Shown here piece by piece: positions 7,469 through 16,216 of a stretch of DNA of 64,000 bases (its first letter is position 1; each line of letters begins with the position of its first letter). The stretch is from contig JAHLWS010000082.1 of NCBI GenBank assembly GCA_019057795.1, positions 97,538 through 161,537 on the forward strand, given 5' to 3'. A program made the translations under genes and the position numbers. The stretch comes from Promethearchaeota archaeon (GTDB lineage Archaea; Asgardarchaeota; Lokiarchaeia; Sigyniarchaeales; SOKP01). Under the pieces are notes generated by a model. That model was not told the origin of the DNA. It was given only the letters and a program-made list of their open reading frames with translations, and searched no databases.

Positions 7469-10441
7469 ATGAGCTATTCGTTTAGTCGTACTAAATTAAT
7501 TGATAAAATCAAATTCGGGCTGTTGAGCCCCGATGAGATTAGAAAAATGTCTGCTGCAAGAATAATAACAGCCGACACATATGATGAAGATGGACTACCC
7601 ATACCTAGTGGGCTTATGGACCAACGTTTAGGAACTATTGAGCCAGGACAGAGATGTCAGACTTGCGGTAACCTCGTAAGTAACTGTATGGGACACTTTG
7701 GGCATATAGAACTCGCCCGCCCCGTAATCCATGTCGGATATGCGAAAAAAGTATTGAAAGTTTTAAGAAGCATCTGTCCAGAATGTTCGAGGTTAATGCT
7801 GACAGAAGAAGAAATGGAAGGTTTTAGAGAAGAACAAACAAAACACAGAAAGATTTACTCTGAAGCGGATGAAGAAGCAACTAAGATGGTATTCAAGCTT
7901 GCGCGAAAGGGTAAAATTTGTCCTTATTGTGGAGCTAAAAAGAAGAAGATTGTTATCGAAAAACCTACAACTTATTACGAAGAGGAGGAAAATAAGGGTT
8001 CTCATAGAATAACTCCTATTGAGATTTTAGAACGCCTTAAAAAAATGACTGATAACGATCTTAGGATCTTAGGAGTATCTCCTGAAAACGCAAGACTTGA
8101 ATGGGTTATCTTTACAGTATTGTCTATTCCCCCCGTTTGTGCGAGACCTTCAATTACATTAGATAGTGGAATCAGATCTGAAGATGATTTAACTCATAAA
8201 TTAGTTGATGTTATTCGTATTAATCAAAGATTAAGAGAAAATATTGACGCTGGTGCCCCTCACTTAATTGTTGAGGATTTATGGGAATTGCTCCAATATC
8301 ACATTACTACTTATTTAGATAACCAAGTGTCAGGAATTCCTCCAGCAAGACATCGCTCAGGGAGGGCATTGAGAACACTCACCCAAAGATTAAAAGGAAA
8401 GGAAGGGAGATTTAGAAGCAACCTTAGCGGGAAAAGGGTTGATTTTTCCGCGCGATCAGTAATATCACCATCTCCTTATATCAGTATTAACGAAGTTGGT
8501 GTACCAATTGCCATTGCTAAAATCTTAACTATTCCAACTAATGTTAACGATTGGAATATTGAAGAAATGAAACATTTAGTTTTAAAGGGACCATTAGACC
8601 ATCCGGGAGCTAACTATATAATTAGAACCGATCGTAGAAGAGTAGACCTGCGATACGTTAAAAATCGAGAAATTATTGCTGAAATGCTTGCTCCTGGATT
8701 TACTGTTGAGCGCCATTTAGCAGACGGCGATCTGGTATTATTTAATCGACAACCTTCTCTTCATAGAATGTCTATTATGGCTCATGAAGTAAAAATCATG
8801 GAAGGTAAAACATTCCGATTAAATTTAACAGTTTGTCCACCTTATAATGCTGATTTTGATGGTGACGAAATGAATTTGCATGTTCCCCAAAGTGAAGAGG
8901 CTCGAACGGAAGCTGAATTATTACTCAAGGTTCAAGAGCATATTTTATCTCCACGATTTGGCGGACCAATTCTTGGAGGAATTCAAGATTTTATTTCTTC
9001 AGTTTTTCAGTTTACCAGTTTAAATTCACTTTATAACAAAAAAGATGCTTTAAAGTTATTATATTTAGGAGATGTTTTTGAGTCTAAGCCCGATTTTAAT
9101 TTAGAAGATTTGACTCCCATAACTACAGACCCTGAACCGCTCTACTCCGGAAAACAAATTTTTAGCACTTTGTTTCCTAACGATTTGAATATAAAAGTCA
9201 AATCAAAATTTTGCAAAAAATGCGATGTATGCGAACAAGAAGACTGTCCGTACGACGCCTATGTCGTAATTAAAAACGGCATATTATTAGCTGGAACAAT
9301 TGACGAGAATTCATTTGGAGCTATGCAACCTAATAGCATTTTGCAAAGAATAATTAAAGACCACGGAAACGCTCGTGGAAGAGCGTTTTTAGATAGCGCT
9401 ACAAAAATGTTATTGTATGTTATCCGACAAAATGGAATGACAATGGGTTTAGATGAAGTATATGTTCATGGAGAAGCTTACGAAAAAATTCAAAAAATAT
9501 TGGAAGATGCTAACAATGAATCACAAAAATTAATAAAAGCCCTATTCGAAAATGACACCACCGTTTTAAAAAGAGCCCCTGGACGCTCAATGCGCGAAAC
9601 GCTAGAACTTAGAATTCGACAAATACTTGCAGAAGCGCGGAAAATGGCTGAAGAAACAGCATCTGACTATATCGGAGATGAGGCTCATTCTGTAATTATG
9701 ACAAAATCAGGTGCGAGAGGAAATATATTAAATTTAGGACAAATGTCTGCCGTTGTAGGCCAACAAGCGATTAGAGGCGAAAGAATTAATCGAGGATATA
9801 TTGCAAGAGCACTCCCTCATTTCAAAGTAAATGATTTAAGCCCTCGAGCTCGTGGTTTTGTCGAATCTTCTTACCGAAAAGGGTTAAAACCAGCGGAATT
9901 CTTCTTCCATGCGATGGGTGGGAGAGAGGGCCTTGTAGATACGGCAGTTCGCACATCCACAAGTGGATATATGCAAAGAAGGCTTGTAAACGCTTTACAA
10001 GATATGATAATTGAAAACGATGGGACTGTAAGAAATAGTGACAAAAATATTATTCAGTTTAGATATGGTGATGACGGTATAGATCCTATGCATACTGACC
10101 ATTCTGCAGCTGTTAATCTTGATGTATTACTGCTTAAGGCTAAAGCACTTGATATTAATCAAATTCGAGAAGAAATTAAAGAATCGCCAAAACTCAAAAC
10201 AACAACAAAAAAACCTAAAGCAACAACAAAAAAACCTAAAGCAACAACAAAAAAACCTAAAGCAACAACAAAATCTAAAAAACCAAATATTAAAAAACAA
10301 CCCGAACCTGATCAAAAAGATCAAATTCTTAGCGACGAGGAATTAAGGAAATTATATGAAAAAAACACAGGAAAAAACGCAGAGTGGCGAGGAAAGCTCA
10401 CAAAAGGATATTTAGAATGGAAGAAAGAAAAATTAGGATAG
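7469..10441 (+). CDS. rpoA1: DNA-directed RNA polymerase subunit A' (RpoA1) with an extra C-terminal tail
   Basis: The N-terminal part of the largest RNA polymerase subunit. The clamp zinc site is C63, C66, C73, H76, with a second CxxC from C103. The absolutely conserved active-site motif NADFDGDEM lies at 460-468, with the three Mg-binding aspartates D462, D464 and D466. The bridge-helix region 'HAMGGREGLVDTAVRT' is near the end of the core. Archaeal A' usually ends around 870-900 residues; this one is 990 and adds a lysine/threonine linker with a seven-residue repeat (about 911-935) and a final charged segment 'LYEKNTGKNAEWRGKLTKGY'. rpoA2 follows after 29 bases. rpoB and rpoH, usually just upstream, are missing from this locus. 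Confidence 0.97.
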   Translation: MSYSFSRTKLIDKIKFGLLSPDEIRKMSAARIITADTYDEDGLPIPSGLMDQRLGTIEPGQRCQTCGNLVSNCMGHFGHIELARPVIHVGYAKKVLKVLRSICPECSRLMLTEEEMEGFREEQTKHRKIYSEADEEATKMVFKLARKGKICPYCGAKKKKIVIEKPTTYYEEEENKGSHRITPIEILERLKKMTDNDLRILGVSPENARLEWVIFTVLSIPPVCARPSITLDSGIRSEDDLTHKLVDVIRINQRLRENIDAGAPHLIVEDLWELLQYHITTYLDNQVSGIPPARHRSGRALRTLTQRLKGKEGRFRSNLSGKRVDFSARSVISPSPYISINEVGVPIAIAKILTIPTNVNDWNIEEMKHLVLKGPLDHPGANYIIRTDRRRVDLRYVKNREIIAEMLAPGFTVERHLADGDLVLFNRQPSLHRMSIMAHEVKIMEGKTFRLNLTVCPPYNADFDGDEMNLHVPQSEEARTEAELLLKVQEHILSPRFGGPILGGIQDFISSVFQFTSLNSLYNKKDALKLLYLGDVFESKPDFNLEDLTPITTDPEPLYSGKQIFSTLFPNDLNIKVKSKFCKKCDVCEQEDCPYDAYVVIKNGILLAGTIDENSFGAMQPNSILQRIIKDHGNARGRAFLDSATKMLLYVIRQNGMTMGLDEVYVHGEAYEKIQKILEDANNESQKLIKALFENDTTVLKRAPGRSMRETLELRIRQILAEARKMAEETASDYIGDEAHSVIMTKSGARGNILNLGQMSAVVGQQAIRGERINRGYIARALPHFKVNDLSPRARGFVESSYRKGLKPAEFFFHAMGGREGLVDTAVRTSTSGYMQRRLVNALQDMIIENDGTVRNSDKNIIQFRYGDDGIDPMHTDHSAAVNLDVLLLKAKALDINQIREEIKESPKLKTTTKKPKATTKKPKATTKKPKATTKSKKPNIKKQPEPDQKDQILSDEELRKLYEKNTGKNAEWRGKLTKGYLEWKKEKLG
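10200..10272 (+). repeat. 21-base tandem repeat inside rpoA1
   Basis: Three full copies and part of a fourth of a 21-base unit (copies start at 10200, 10221, 10242 and 10263), read in frame as KKPKATT repeats in the RpoA1 linker. The copies are nearly identical in DNA, so the array is recent or kept uniform and is likely to vary in copy number between strains. Confidence 0.9.
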
Positions 10442-10470
10442 ATTTTTAAAATATTTTAAGGTTATATAAG

Positions 10471-11673
10471 ATGGTAAAAGTTACGCAAAAAATACTAAAA
10501 GATAGATTAAACGAATTAAAAGAAGATGGTATTCCTGAAGATCTGATTGAAAAAATTAGAGATCGCGTTAAAGATGAAGAATTAGAAGAAGAACAATTGG
10601 AATACCTTTTAAATAAGATTTATATTAATTATCATAACGCACTGGTCGAAACTAACGAACCTGTCGGAACAGTTGCAGCTCAAAGTATTGGAGAACCGGG
10701 GACTCAAATGACGTTAAGAACTTTCCACTATGCGGGGGTTGAAGAATTCTCAGTTACTCAAGGGCTCCCTAGACTTATAGAGATTGTAGATGCTCGACGA
10801 TTTCCTAGTACACCTCAACAAACTATATATTTAGAACCTCCGTATAATCAAAGCGAAGAAAAAGCGCTTGAAATTCATAATCTAATTGAGCAAATTCGTT
10901 TTGAGCAAATTACACATGACATAGACTTGGATTTTGTCAATTGGACCATCATCATCAACTTAATTCCAGAAATCTGTGAAAAAAAGAATATTGATATCGA
11001 CGCAATTCCTGAAATTTTAAAAAGATATAAAAAAAAGGGAACCATTAAACGAGAAGGCAATTCTATTATAATTGATCCTGGTATCGAGGATCTTCAAAGT
11101 CTTCAAAAATTAAGAGAAAAAATCCTTAAAAAAGTTGTAAAAGGCGTACGAGGTATTAATCGAGGTTTAATAACGCTAACAGATGATCAAAAGGAGTGGG
11201 TTATTAAAACTGAAGGTACAAATATGCATGGGGTTGTTCAAATTGAAGGTGTTGATGTCACACGAACGGTTTCAAACCATATCCACGAAATTGAAAAACT
11301 TTATGGTATAGAAGCGGCTCGAAATATGATAATTAACGAAGCACAAAGAGTCTTGGATCAACAAGGCCTAGATGTCGATTTAAGGCACCTGCTAATTTTA
11401 TCCGATTTAATGTGCGTAGAAGGCTCAATCCAATCAATCGGTAGACATGGGATTTCAGGCTCAAAAACCAGTGTTTTTGCAAGAGCTGCCTTTGAAGTTA
11501 CTGTAAATCAATTGTTAGATGCGGGTCTCTATGGTGAGGAAGAACGGCTATTAGGGATACCCGAAAATGTCATAATTGGGCAGGTGGTTCCCATGGGCAC
11601 GGGTCGCGTAAAGATCTCGTTCGACTTGGACGCTAACCTAAAGATACTCGAACAAGCAGGAAAAAAGACATAG
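10471..11673 (+). CDS. rpoA2: DNA-directed RNA polymerase subunit A'' (RpoA2)
   Basis: 400 residues, the C-terminal part of the largest RNA polymerase subunit, encoded separately as in most archaea. The trigger-loop region 'GTVAAQSIGEPGTQMTLRTF' lies at residues 66-85, followed by 'HYAGV' and 'GLPRLIEIVDARRFPS'. The C-terminal 'HGISGSKTSVFARAAFEVT' block is also conserved. It starts 29 bases after rpoA1 and is clearly in the same transcript. It completes the catalytic centre together with A'. Confidence 0.97.
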   Translation: MVKVTQKILKDRLNELKEDGIPEDLIEKIRDRVKDEELEEEQLEYLLNKIYINYHNALVETNEPVGTVAAQSIGEPGTQMTLRTFHYAGVEEFSVTQGLPRLIEIVDARRFPSTPQQTIYLEPPYNQSEEKALEIHNLIEQIRFEQITHDIDLDFVNWTIIINLIPEICEKKNIDIDAIPEILKRYKKKGTIKREGNSIIIDPGIEDLQSLQKLREKILKKVVKGVRGINRGLITLTDDQKEWVIKTEGTNMHGVVQIEGVDVTRTVSNHIHEIEKLYGIEAARNMIINEAQRVLDQQGLDVDLRHLLILSDLMCVEGSIQSIGRHGISGSKTSVFARAAFEVTVNQLLDAGLYGEEERLLGIPENVIIGQVVPMGTGRVKISFDLDANLKILEQAGKKT

Positions 11674-11887
11674 TATACAATATAGCTATACAGCACGAAT
11701 TATAATCATAACCAACGGTTTTACCGCATTTTAAACACAAAAAAATAAAAACACAAAAAAAAAAATTTAGAAATCCTTAAGAGTAAGAAATAGGGGAACA
11801 AGCGATAAAATTTTATATTATTATGAATTTATTTTATTACTTTATTATTGATAATTAAAACGAATACTATTTGAAAAGTCGATATCG

Positions 11888-12265
11888 ATGGCAAGGAAAA
11901 GCAAAAAGATGATAGAATCACTGGATTTATCTCGAAAGAAGATTAAAGTATTTGATGTCGATACTAATATTAAAGTTGCATATAAGACGGGTACTCTGGT
12001 ATATGGTAAATCCCAAGTTCTTAGTCAACTAAGGCAAAAATCCTTTAAGATGCTTATCATCGCAAACAACTGTCCGGCCGAATTAGACGCTCAATTAAGT
12101 TATTATAACTCTCTTATGAACAATATTCTCTTCATTCACAGATATCATGGCTCTTCGTGGGAGTTAGGACTAGCAATGGGCAAACCTTATATGATCTCTA
12201 TTATTGGAGTCAACGATTTTGGAGATTCAGACTTATTATCTTTAAAAACCAAAAGTAATCAATAA
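11888..12265 (+). CDS. rpl30e: ribosomal protein L30e
   Basis: 125 residues of the L7Ae/L30e RNA-binding fold: 'KTGTLVYGKSQVLSQLRQKSFKMLIIANNCPA' is the conserved N-terminal half, and 'HGSSWELGLAMGKPYMISII' corresponds to the variable-loop/C-terminal half of L30e. A component of the large ribosomal subunit. Position between rpoA2 and nusA is the classical archaeal order. It begins 214 bases after rpoA2, across an A-rich stretch, so it may have its own promoter. The C-terminus extends about 20 residues beyond the shortest L30e proteins. Confidence 0.92.
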   Translation: MARKSKKMIESLDLSRKKIKVFDVDTNIKVAYKTGTLVYGKSQVLSQLRQKSFKMLIIANNCPAELDAQLSYYNSLMNNILFIHRYHGSSWELGLAMGKPYMISIIGVNDFGDSDLLSLKTKSNQ

Positions 12266-12269
12266 ATAC

Positions 12270-12758
12270 GTGGAATATAAAAATATGTTACGCAAAAGGA
12301 TCAAACTAGATCGTCAATCAATGGAATTAATTTCGCTATTTAATAATATCTCCGGTGCGATTATTAAAGATTGTTTAATATTTGAATCTCCAGAAAATAA
12401 TTCTGAGATAATCATTTTTTTAGTTAAAAAAGAAGATGTAGGGAAAGCAATTGGTAAAGCTGGAGAACATGTGAAGGACCTCATGGCCAAACTTCAAAAA
12501 AAGATCGATGTAATCCCTTGGTCAGAAAATCTCGAGCAATTCATTCAATTTATTTTAAATACTACTAAGAATTCAATTCAAGTTCAAAATATTGAAATTA
12601 AGGAAAGTAGAAACGAAAAGAAAACCGTGATTATTTCCGTGCGACCTCAAGATCGTGGAAAAGCAATAGGTAAAGAAGGTTCTATGATAAGAAAAATAAA
12701 ATTGCTTGTGCTCCGCCATTTTGAGATTGATAATGTAATAATCAACACAAAAAATTAA
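12270..12758 (+). CDS. nusA: transcription factor NusA, archaeal (two KH domains)
   Basis: 162 residues; the archaeal NusA is only the tandem KH part of bacterial NusA. The GxxG loops are GKAG at 62-65 and GKEG at 134-137, both in the conserved context GKAIGK. It binds RNA and probably acts in transcription termination/antitermination or rRNA synthesis. The frame opens with GTG at 12270, only four bases after the L30e stop; an ATG five codons later is an alternative start. The slot between L30e and S12 is conserved in archaea. Confidence 0.92.
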   Translation: MEYKNMLRKRIKLDRQSMELISLFNNISGAIIKDCLIFESPENNSEIIIFLVKKEDVGKAIGKAGEHVKDLMAKLQKKIDVIPWSENLEQFIQFILNTTKNSIQVQNIEIKESRNEKKTVIISVRPQDRGKAIGKEGSMIRKIKLLVLRHFEIDNVIINTKN

Positions 12759-12859
12759 ATATCTAATTCTCTAAATTCAAAAATTTTAAGTTTAAAGAGA
12801 TATTTAAATCATATAATAAATACGTAAGAACAAATATAAAATTTTTAAGGTATCTTTCA

Positions 12860-13294
12860 ATGGGAAAAACCAAAGGATTGTATGCAGCTCGTAAGCTGAA
12901 AATGAATCGTAAGAAATTTCGATGGAGCAAAACAAAGTATAAAAGAAAGAAGCTTAAATTAAAACAAAAAGTAGATCCCATGGAAGGCTCACCACAAGCT
13001 CTAGGTATCGTACTACAAAAAGTAGGACGAGAAAGCAAACAACCTAACTCAGCTATTCGAAAGTGCGTACGCGTTCAGTTAAAAAAGAATGGCAAAACTA
13101 TAACTGCGTTTCTTCCTGGAGATGGGGCTTTGAACTTCATTGATGAACATGATAGAGTGATTGTGGAAGGAATTGGTGGCGCAAAGGGTCGTGCAGTTGG
13201 CGATCTCCCCGGAGTACGATGGCGGGTTGTGAAAGTAAACGACGTATCACTTCAAGCCTTGATTGCTGGCAAAGTAGAAAAACCAATGCGATAG
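12860..13294 (+). CDS. rps12: ribosomal protein S12 (uS12)
   Basis: 144 residues. The archaeal/eukaryotic-type S12 with the basic N-terminal 'GKTKGLYAARKL', then 'LGIVLQKVGRESKQPNSAIR', 'IEGIGG'-type block (VEGIGGAKGRAVGDLPGVRW) and ending near 'EKPMR'. The PNSAIRK and GDLPGVRW motifs are the decoding-site loops that touch the A-site codon-anticodon helix. It begins about 100 bases after nusA and runs directly into rps7. Confidence 0.96.
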   Translation: MGKTKGLYAARKLKMNRKKFRWSKTKYKRKKLKLKQKVDPMEGSPQALGIVLQKVGRESKQPNSAIRKCVRVQLKKNGKTITAFLPGDGALNFIDEHDRVIVEGIGGAKGRAVGDLPGVRWRVVKVNDVSLQALIAGKVEKPMR

Positions 13295-13298
13295 GTGA
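13293..13298 (+). promoter_or_regulatory. Shine-Dalgarno that selects the TTG start of rps7
   Basis: AGGTGA overlaps the rps12 stop codon and lies six bases before the TTG at 13305. No ATG is available nearby in this frame, so this site is the main support for the TTG start. Confidence 0.6.
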
Positions 13299-13304
13299 AT
13301 TAAC

Positions 13305-13922
13305 TTGAGTAAAACAAAAAAAGATATTAAATTATTTAATAAATGGTCGTTTAACAACATTGAAATTAAAGATTGGACTCTTGAACATTACCTAAACTTA
13401 AGACCTGTTATCATACCGCACACTGCGGGAAAGCATGAACATAAGCGCTTTTGGAAAACTACTAAAATATCCATTGTTGAACGATTTGTAAACAGATTAC
13501 TAGCACCTGGATTCATTGGTAGTAAGATTAAAGGGCATAAGAGCTCGTACGGCTCAGGAAAAAAAAGTAAATTTTTAAGGAGTTTAGAAGATGCGTTTAC
13601 TTTGATAGAATTGAATACAGGCGTGAATCCTATCCAAATTTTAATTGAAGCGATTTGCAATACGGCTCCAAGAGAAGAAACGACAAAGATTGCTCGAGGT
13701 GGAATTTCTTATGCGTCTGCTGTTGACATAGCTCCACAGCGCCGAGTAGATTTAGCAATTAAATATTTAGTACAGGCTATTGGTGCAAGATCTCACTCAA
13801 ACGAACGGCAATTTGCAGCGAATTTGGCTCAAGAATTAATATTAGCTTCGAATGATAGCCAAGAATCAAGGGCAGTAAAAAGAAAAGACGAAATTGAAAG
13901 GATAGCAGTATCAGCACGCTAA
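13305..13922 (+). CDS. rps7: ribosomal protein S7 (uS7)
   Basis: 205 residues. It shows the archaeal S7 features: 'LRPVIIPHTAGKHEHKRF' near residue 30, 'ERFVNRLLAPGFIGSKIKG', 'NTGVNPIQILIEAICNTAPREE' and the C-terminal 'REETTKIARGGISYASAVDI' to 'ESRAVKRKDEIERIA'. It binds 16S rRNA in the small-subunit head. The start is TTG, 10 bases after the rps12 stop and preceded by AGGTGA. It ends the rpoA1-rpoA2-L30e-NusA-S12-S7 cluster; EF-1alpha, which often follows in archaea, is instead at 38.9 kb. Confidence 0.96.
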   Translation: MSKTKKDIKLFNKWSFNNIEIKDWTLEHYLNLRPVIIPHTAGKHEHKRFWKTTKISIVERFVNRLLAPGFIGSKIKGHKSSYGSGKKSKFLRSLEDAFTLIELNTGVNPIQILIEAICNTAPREETTKIARGGISYASAVDIAPQRRVDLAIKYLVQAIGARSHSNERQFAANLAQELILASNDSQESRAVKRKDEIERIAVSAR

Positions 13923-14204
13923 AAAACCTTCAATTCGAAAAATTATTTTGTACTCTTTTTATAAGTTATTTATTATGTACTTAATTTCATTAAAATCGTT
14001 TCTCTATGTACTAAAATAATTATAAATCCTCTTTAAAGAGTCAGAACAAGAAATTCTTTTGGAAAATTAAAAATTATATTGAATTTTATCACCTACATAA
14101 TATCTATTCTCATTATGGTCTGTAAAATTCCTAATTTTTATATACCTCTTATATAATATTTAGTTAAGCAGAAATAATAATATTCAAGATTTATTGAACT
14201 TAAA

Positions 14205-16196
14205 GTGGATTCCGACAAAAATATTGATGTTCTAGAGAAACAGCTAAAAATACTAGGTCAAAAAATAAGAATTGACATTTTGAAAAAATTAAATGTCTGT
14301 CGTAATCCTTTATCTTATTCAATGCTTCAAAAAGAAGTTTTAGGTGCAAATCCAAACTCAGTTAATTTCTCTTTTCATTTAAAAGCGCTAAAAAATGGTA
14401 ATTTAATATCAACTTCCGAGAGTGGTTATACTTTAAGCACATTAGGGAAACAAATTTTAAAAAATATCGTATCGATGGAACAAATCCTCAACGATCAAAA
14501 CAAACAGATTATGATAAGGACTTCTAAATACTCGAAAGAGCCTTTTAATGCGAATAAAATCGAAGCTTACTTGATTAAGGAAGGAGAGTTGGAGAAATCT
14601 TTAGCAATACAAATATCAGAGGAAGTAAAAGAGCGTCTTTCTAAAGCTAACATTGATTACTTAACAACACCCTTAATGAGGGAATATATTAACGCGATTC
14701 TATTAGAAAATGGGCTAGAAGAAATAAGGCACAAATTAACTCGATTAGGGACTCCTCCTTTTGAAGCTTTTAGTTTTTTTGACAGAAACTTCAACCCCGA
14801 ACAGTTTATCTCTAAGTTAGGATCCGATGTGTCTGAGCAATTTCTTTTGTTAAATTTGCTCCCTAAAAACTTAGCGGACTTATATTTATCAGGAGAGGTA
14901 GCTTTGTTAAACTTAAATTATTGGAGTTTAAGACCCTTAGGCTTCTATCTTGACTCAAAATCAATAGTAGAGTATATCACCAAGCAGTCTTCGATTAATC
15001 TTAATAAATTGGATAATAATGTAGACTTTATTAATTTAATAATGAATTTTTTCGATATCTTAACGAAATTCAAGCCTTATTTTTCTGAAGATATATTATT
15101 AGGCAATTTTAATAATTCCTTTTTATCTTATTTTAATTCTAACAAAAATACATCAAATATTCTTAATATCATAATTTCCCAAATTTTAAAACTCAGTAAT
15201 AGGCAATACGATGAGAAACCTCACCTTTCTTTAGAATTCTCATTTTTGGATAATATTAAAAAGAATAATGCAGAAAATTCGAAAACTCATTTTTGCAACG
15301 ACTTTTTAAAGAATTTAATCTATCAAATTAGCCTAAATAATGACCTTATATGTCCTTTAATGCTATACGATTATTCCGACTTTCTTAGCTCTAAAAGCGA
15401 GTCTGATAATTTAATAAAAGTTCTCACTTCAAGTTATCGTAATAATATTATATTCTATAAGAACAACCATTCAAACTTGCTCAATTCAACGCTTACAAAT
15501 GTCCACAAGCAAAATAAAAACGACGAAGAAAGAAATAAAATCGTTTTAGACAAAATTCTGATAAATTTACATATGATTGCTCAAAAATCTAACCAAAAAG
15601 ATGACGTTTTTTTCGAAAATTTGCACGAAAAACTAGATTCTGTGTTTGAATTCTTTGTTAGTAAAAAAAAATTAGTAGATCGAAAATTAAAATCTTCAAA
15701 TCATTGGAAGAAAATAATTTCCGAATTTTTTGAGCCGAAAAATGGTGATTGGATTGACGAGTCTTTAAAATCCATTAGTTTTTTTGGCTTAAATGAAGCT
15801 GTAAAAACGCATTGTGGTATTGAAATAGATAGAAACGTAAATAGCGAGGTTTTTGCCCAAAAAGTCTTAAATTTTATAATAGATATTATTGATGAAAATA
15901 ATCAACGAGAGCATGGAAACTATATTTTTACTCAACCTCATAACGATAATTACCTATTTAATAAAGATTATAATTATCAACTTAGTTTAGGAGATAAAAC
16001 TAAACGTTACAACATAGATTTGATTAGAGATGAATCAAAATTATCTTTCGAGAGAAAAATTGAACTTCATAAGAAATTCGAAAAAATCCTAGACGGAGGG
16101 AGCATTTTTACATGTAATTTAAATAACTTACATTTACTTGAACATATAGAGATTTTAATAAAATCAAAATTAAACGCGTTTTCAATTAGAGCTTAA
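14205..16196 (+). CDS. HTH / ATP-cone / NrdD-like protein, probable allosteric transcription regulator
   Basis: 663 residues, start GTG. Three parts can be seen. Residues 1-85 form an ArsR-like winged helix ('LGQKIRIDILKKLNV ... LKALKNGNLISTSESGYTLS'). Residues about 102-190 form an ATP-cone ('MIRTSKYSKEPFNANKIEAYL ... YINAILLENGLEEIRHKLTRLGTPPFE'), the nucleotide-sensing domain of ribonucleotide reductases and NrdR. The rest resembles the body of anaerobic ribonucleotide reductase NrdD: 'LPKNLADLYLSGEVALLNLN' matches the 'G-iyihDl' region and 'LHKKFEKILDGGSIFTCNL' the late GG-t-fh region. It ends before any glycyl-radical motif (no RxCGY), so it should not be catalytic. A dATP/ATP-sensing regulator of dNTP synthesis is inferred. 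A TATA-like TTTATATA lies about 65 bases upstream. No nrd gene is adjacent. Confidence 0.7.
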   Translation: MDSDKNIDVLEKQLKILGQKIRIDILKKLNVCRNPLSYSMLQKEVLGANPNSVNFSFHLKALKNGNLISTSESGYTLSTLGKQILKNIVSMEQILNDQNKQIMIRTSKYSKEPFNANKIEAYLIKEGELEKSLAIQISEEVKERLSKANIDYLTTPLMREYINAILLENGLEEIRHKLTRLGTPPFEAFSFFDRNFNPEQFISKLGSDVSEQFLLLNLLPKNLADLYLSGEVALLNLNYWSLRPLGFYLDSKSIVEYITKQSSINLNKLDNNVDFINLIMNFFDILTKFKPYFSEDILLGNFNNSFLSYFNSNKNTSNILNIIISQILKLSNRQYDEKPHLSLEFSFLDNIKKNNAENSKTHFCNDFLKNLIYQISLNNDLICPLMLYDYSDFLSSKSESDNLIKVLTSSYRNNIIFYKNNHSNLLNSTLTNVHKQNKNDEERNKIVLDKILINLHMIAQKSNQKDDVFFENLHEKLDSVFEFFVSKKKLVDRKLKSSNHWKKIISEFFEPKNGDWIDESLKSISFFGLNEAVKTHCGIEIDRNVNSEVFAQKVLNFIIDIIDENNQREHGNYIFTQPHNDNYLFNKDYNYQLSLGDKTKRYNIDLIRDESKLSFERKIELHKKFEKILDGGSIFTCNLNNLHLLEHIEILIKSKLNAFSIRA

Positions 16197-16216
16197 ATTG
16201 AAGCGTTTACTACGAA

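Noticed and set aside
10119..10346. Glutamine-rich frame (KQQQKNLKQQQ) overlapping the RpoA1 tail
   Set aside because: It is the 21-base repeat of rpoA1 read in another frame.
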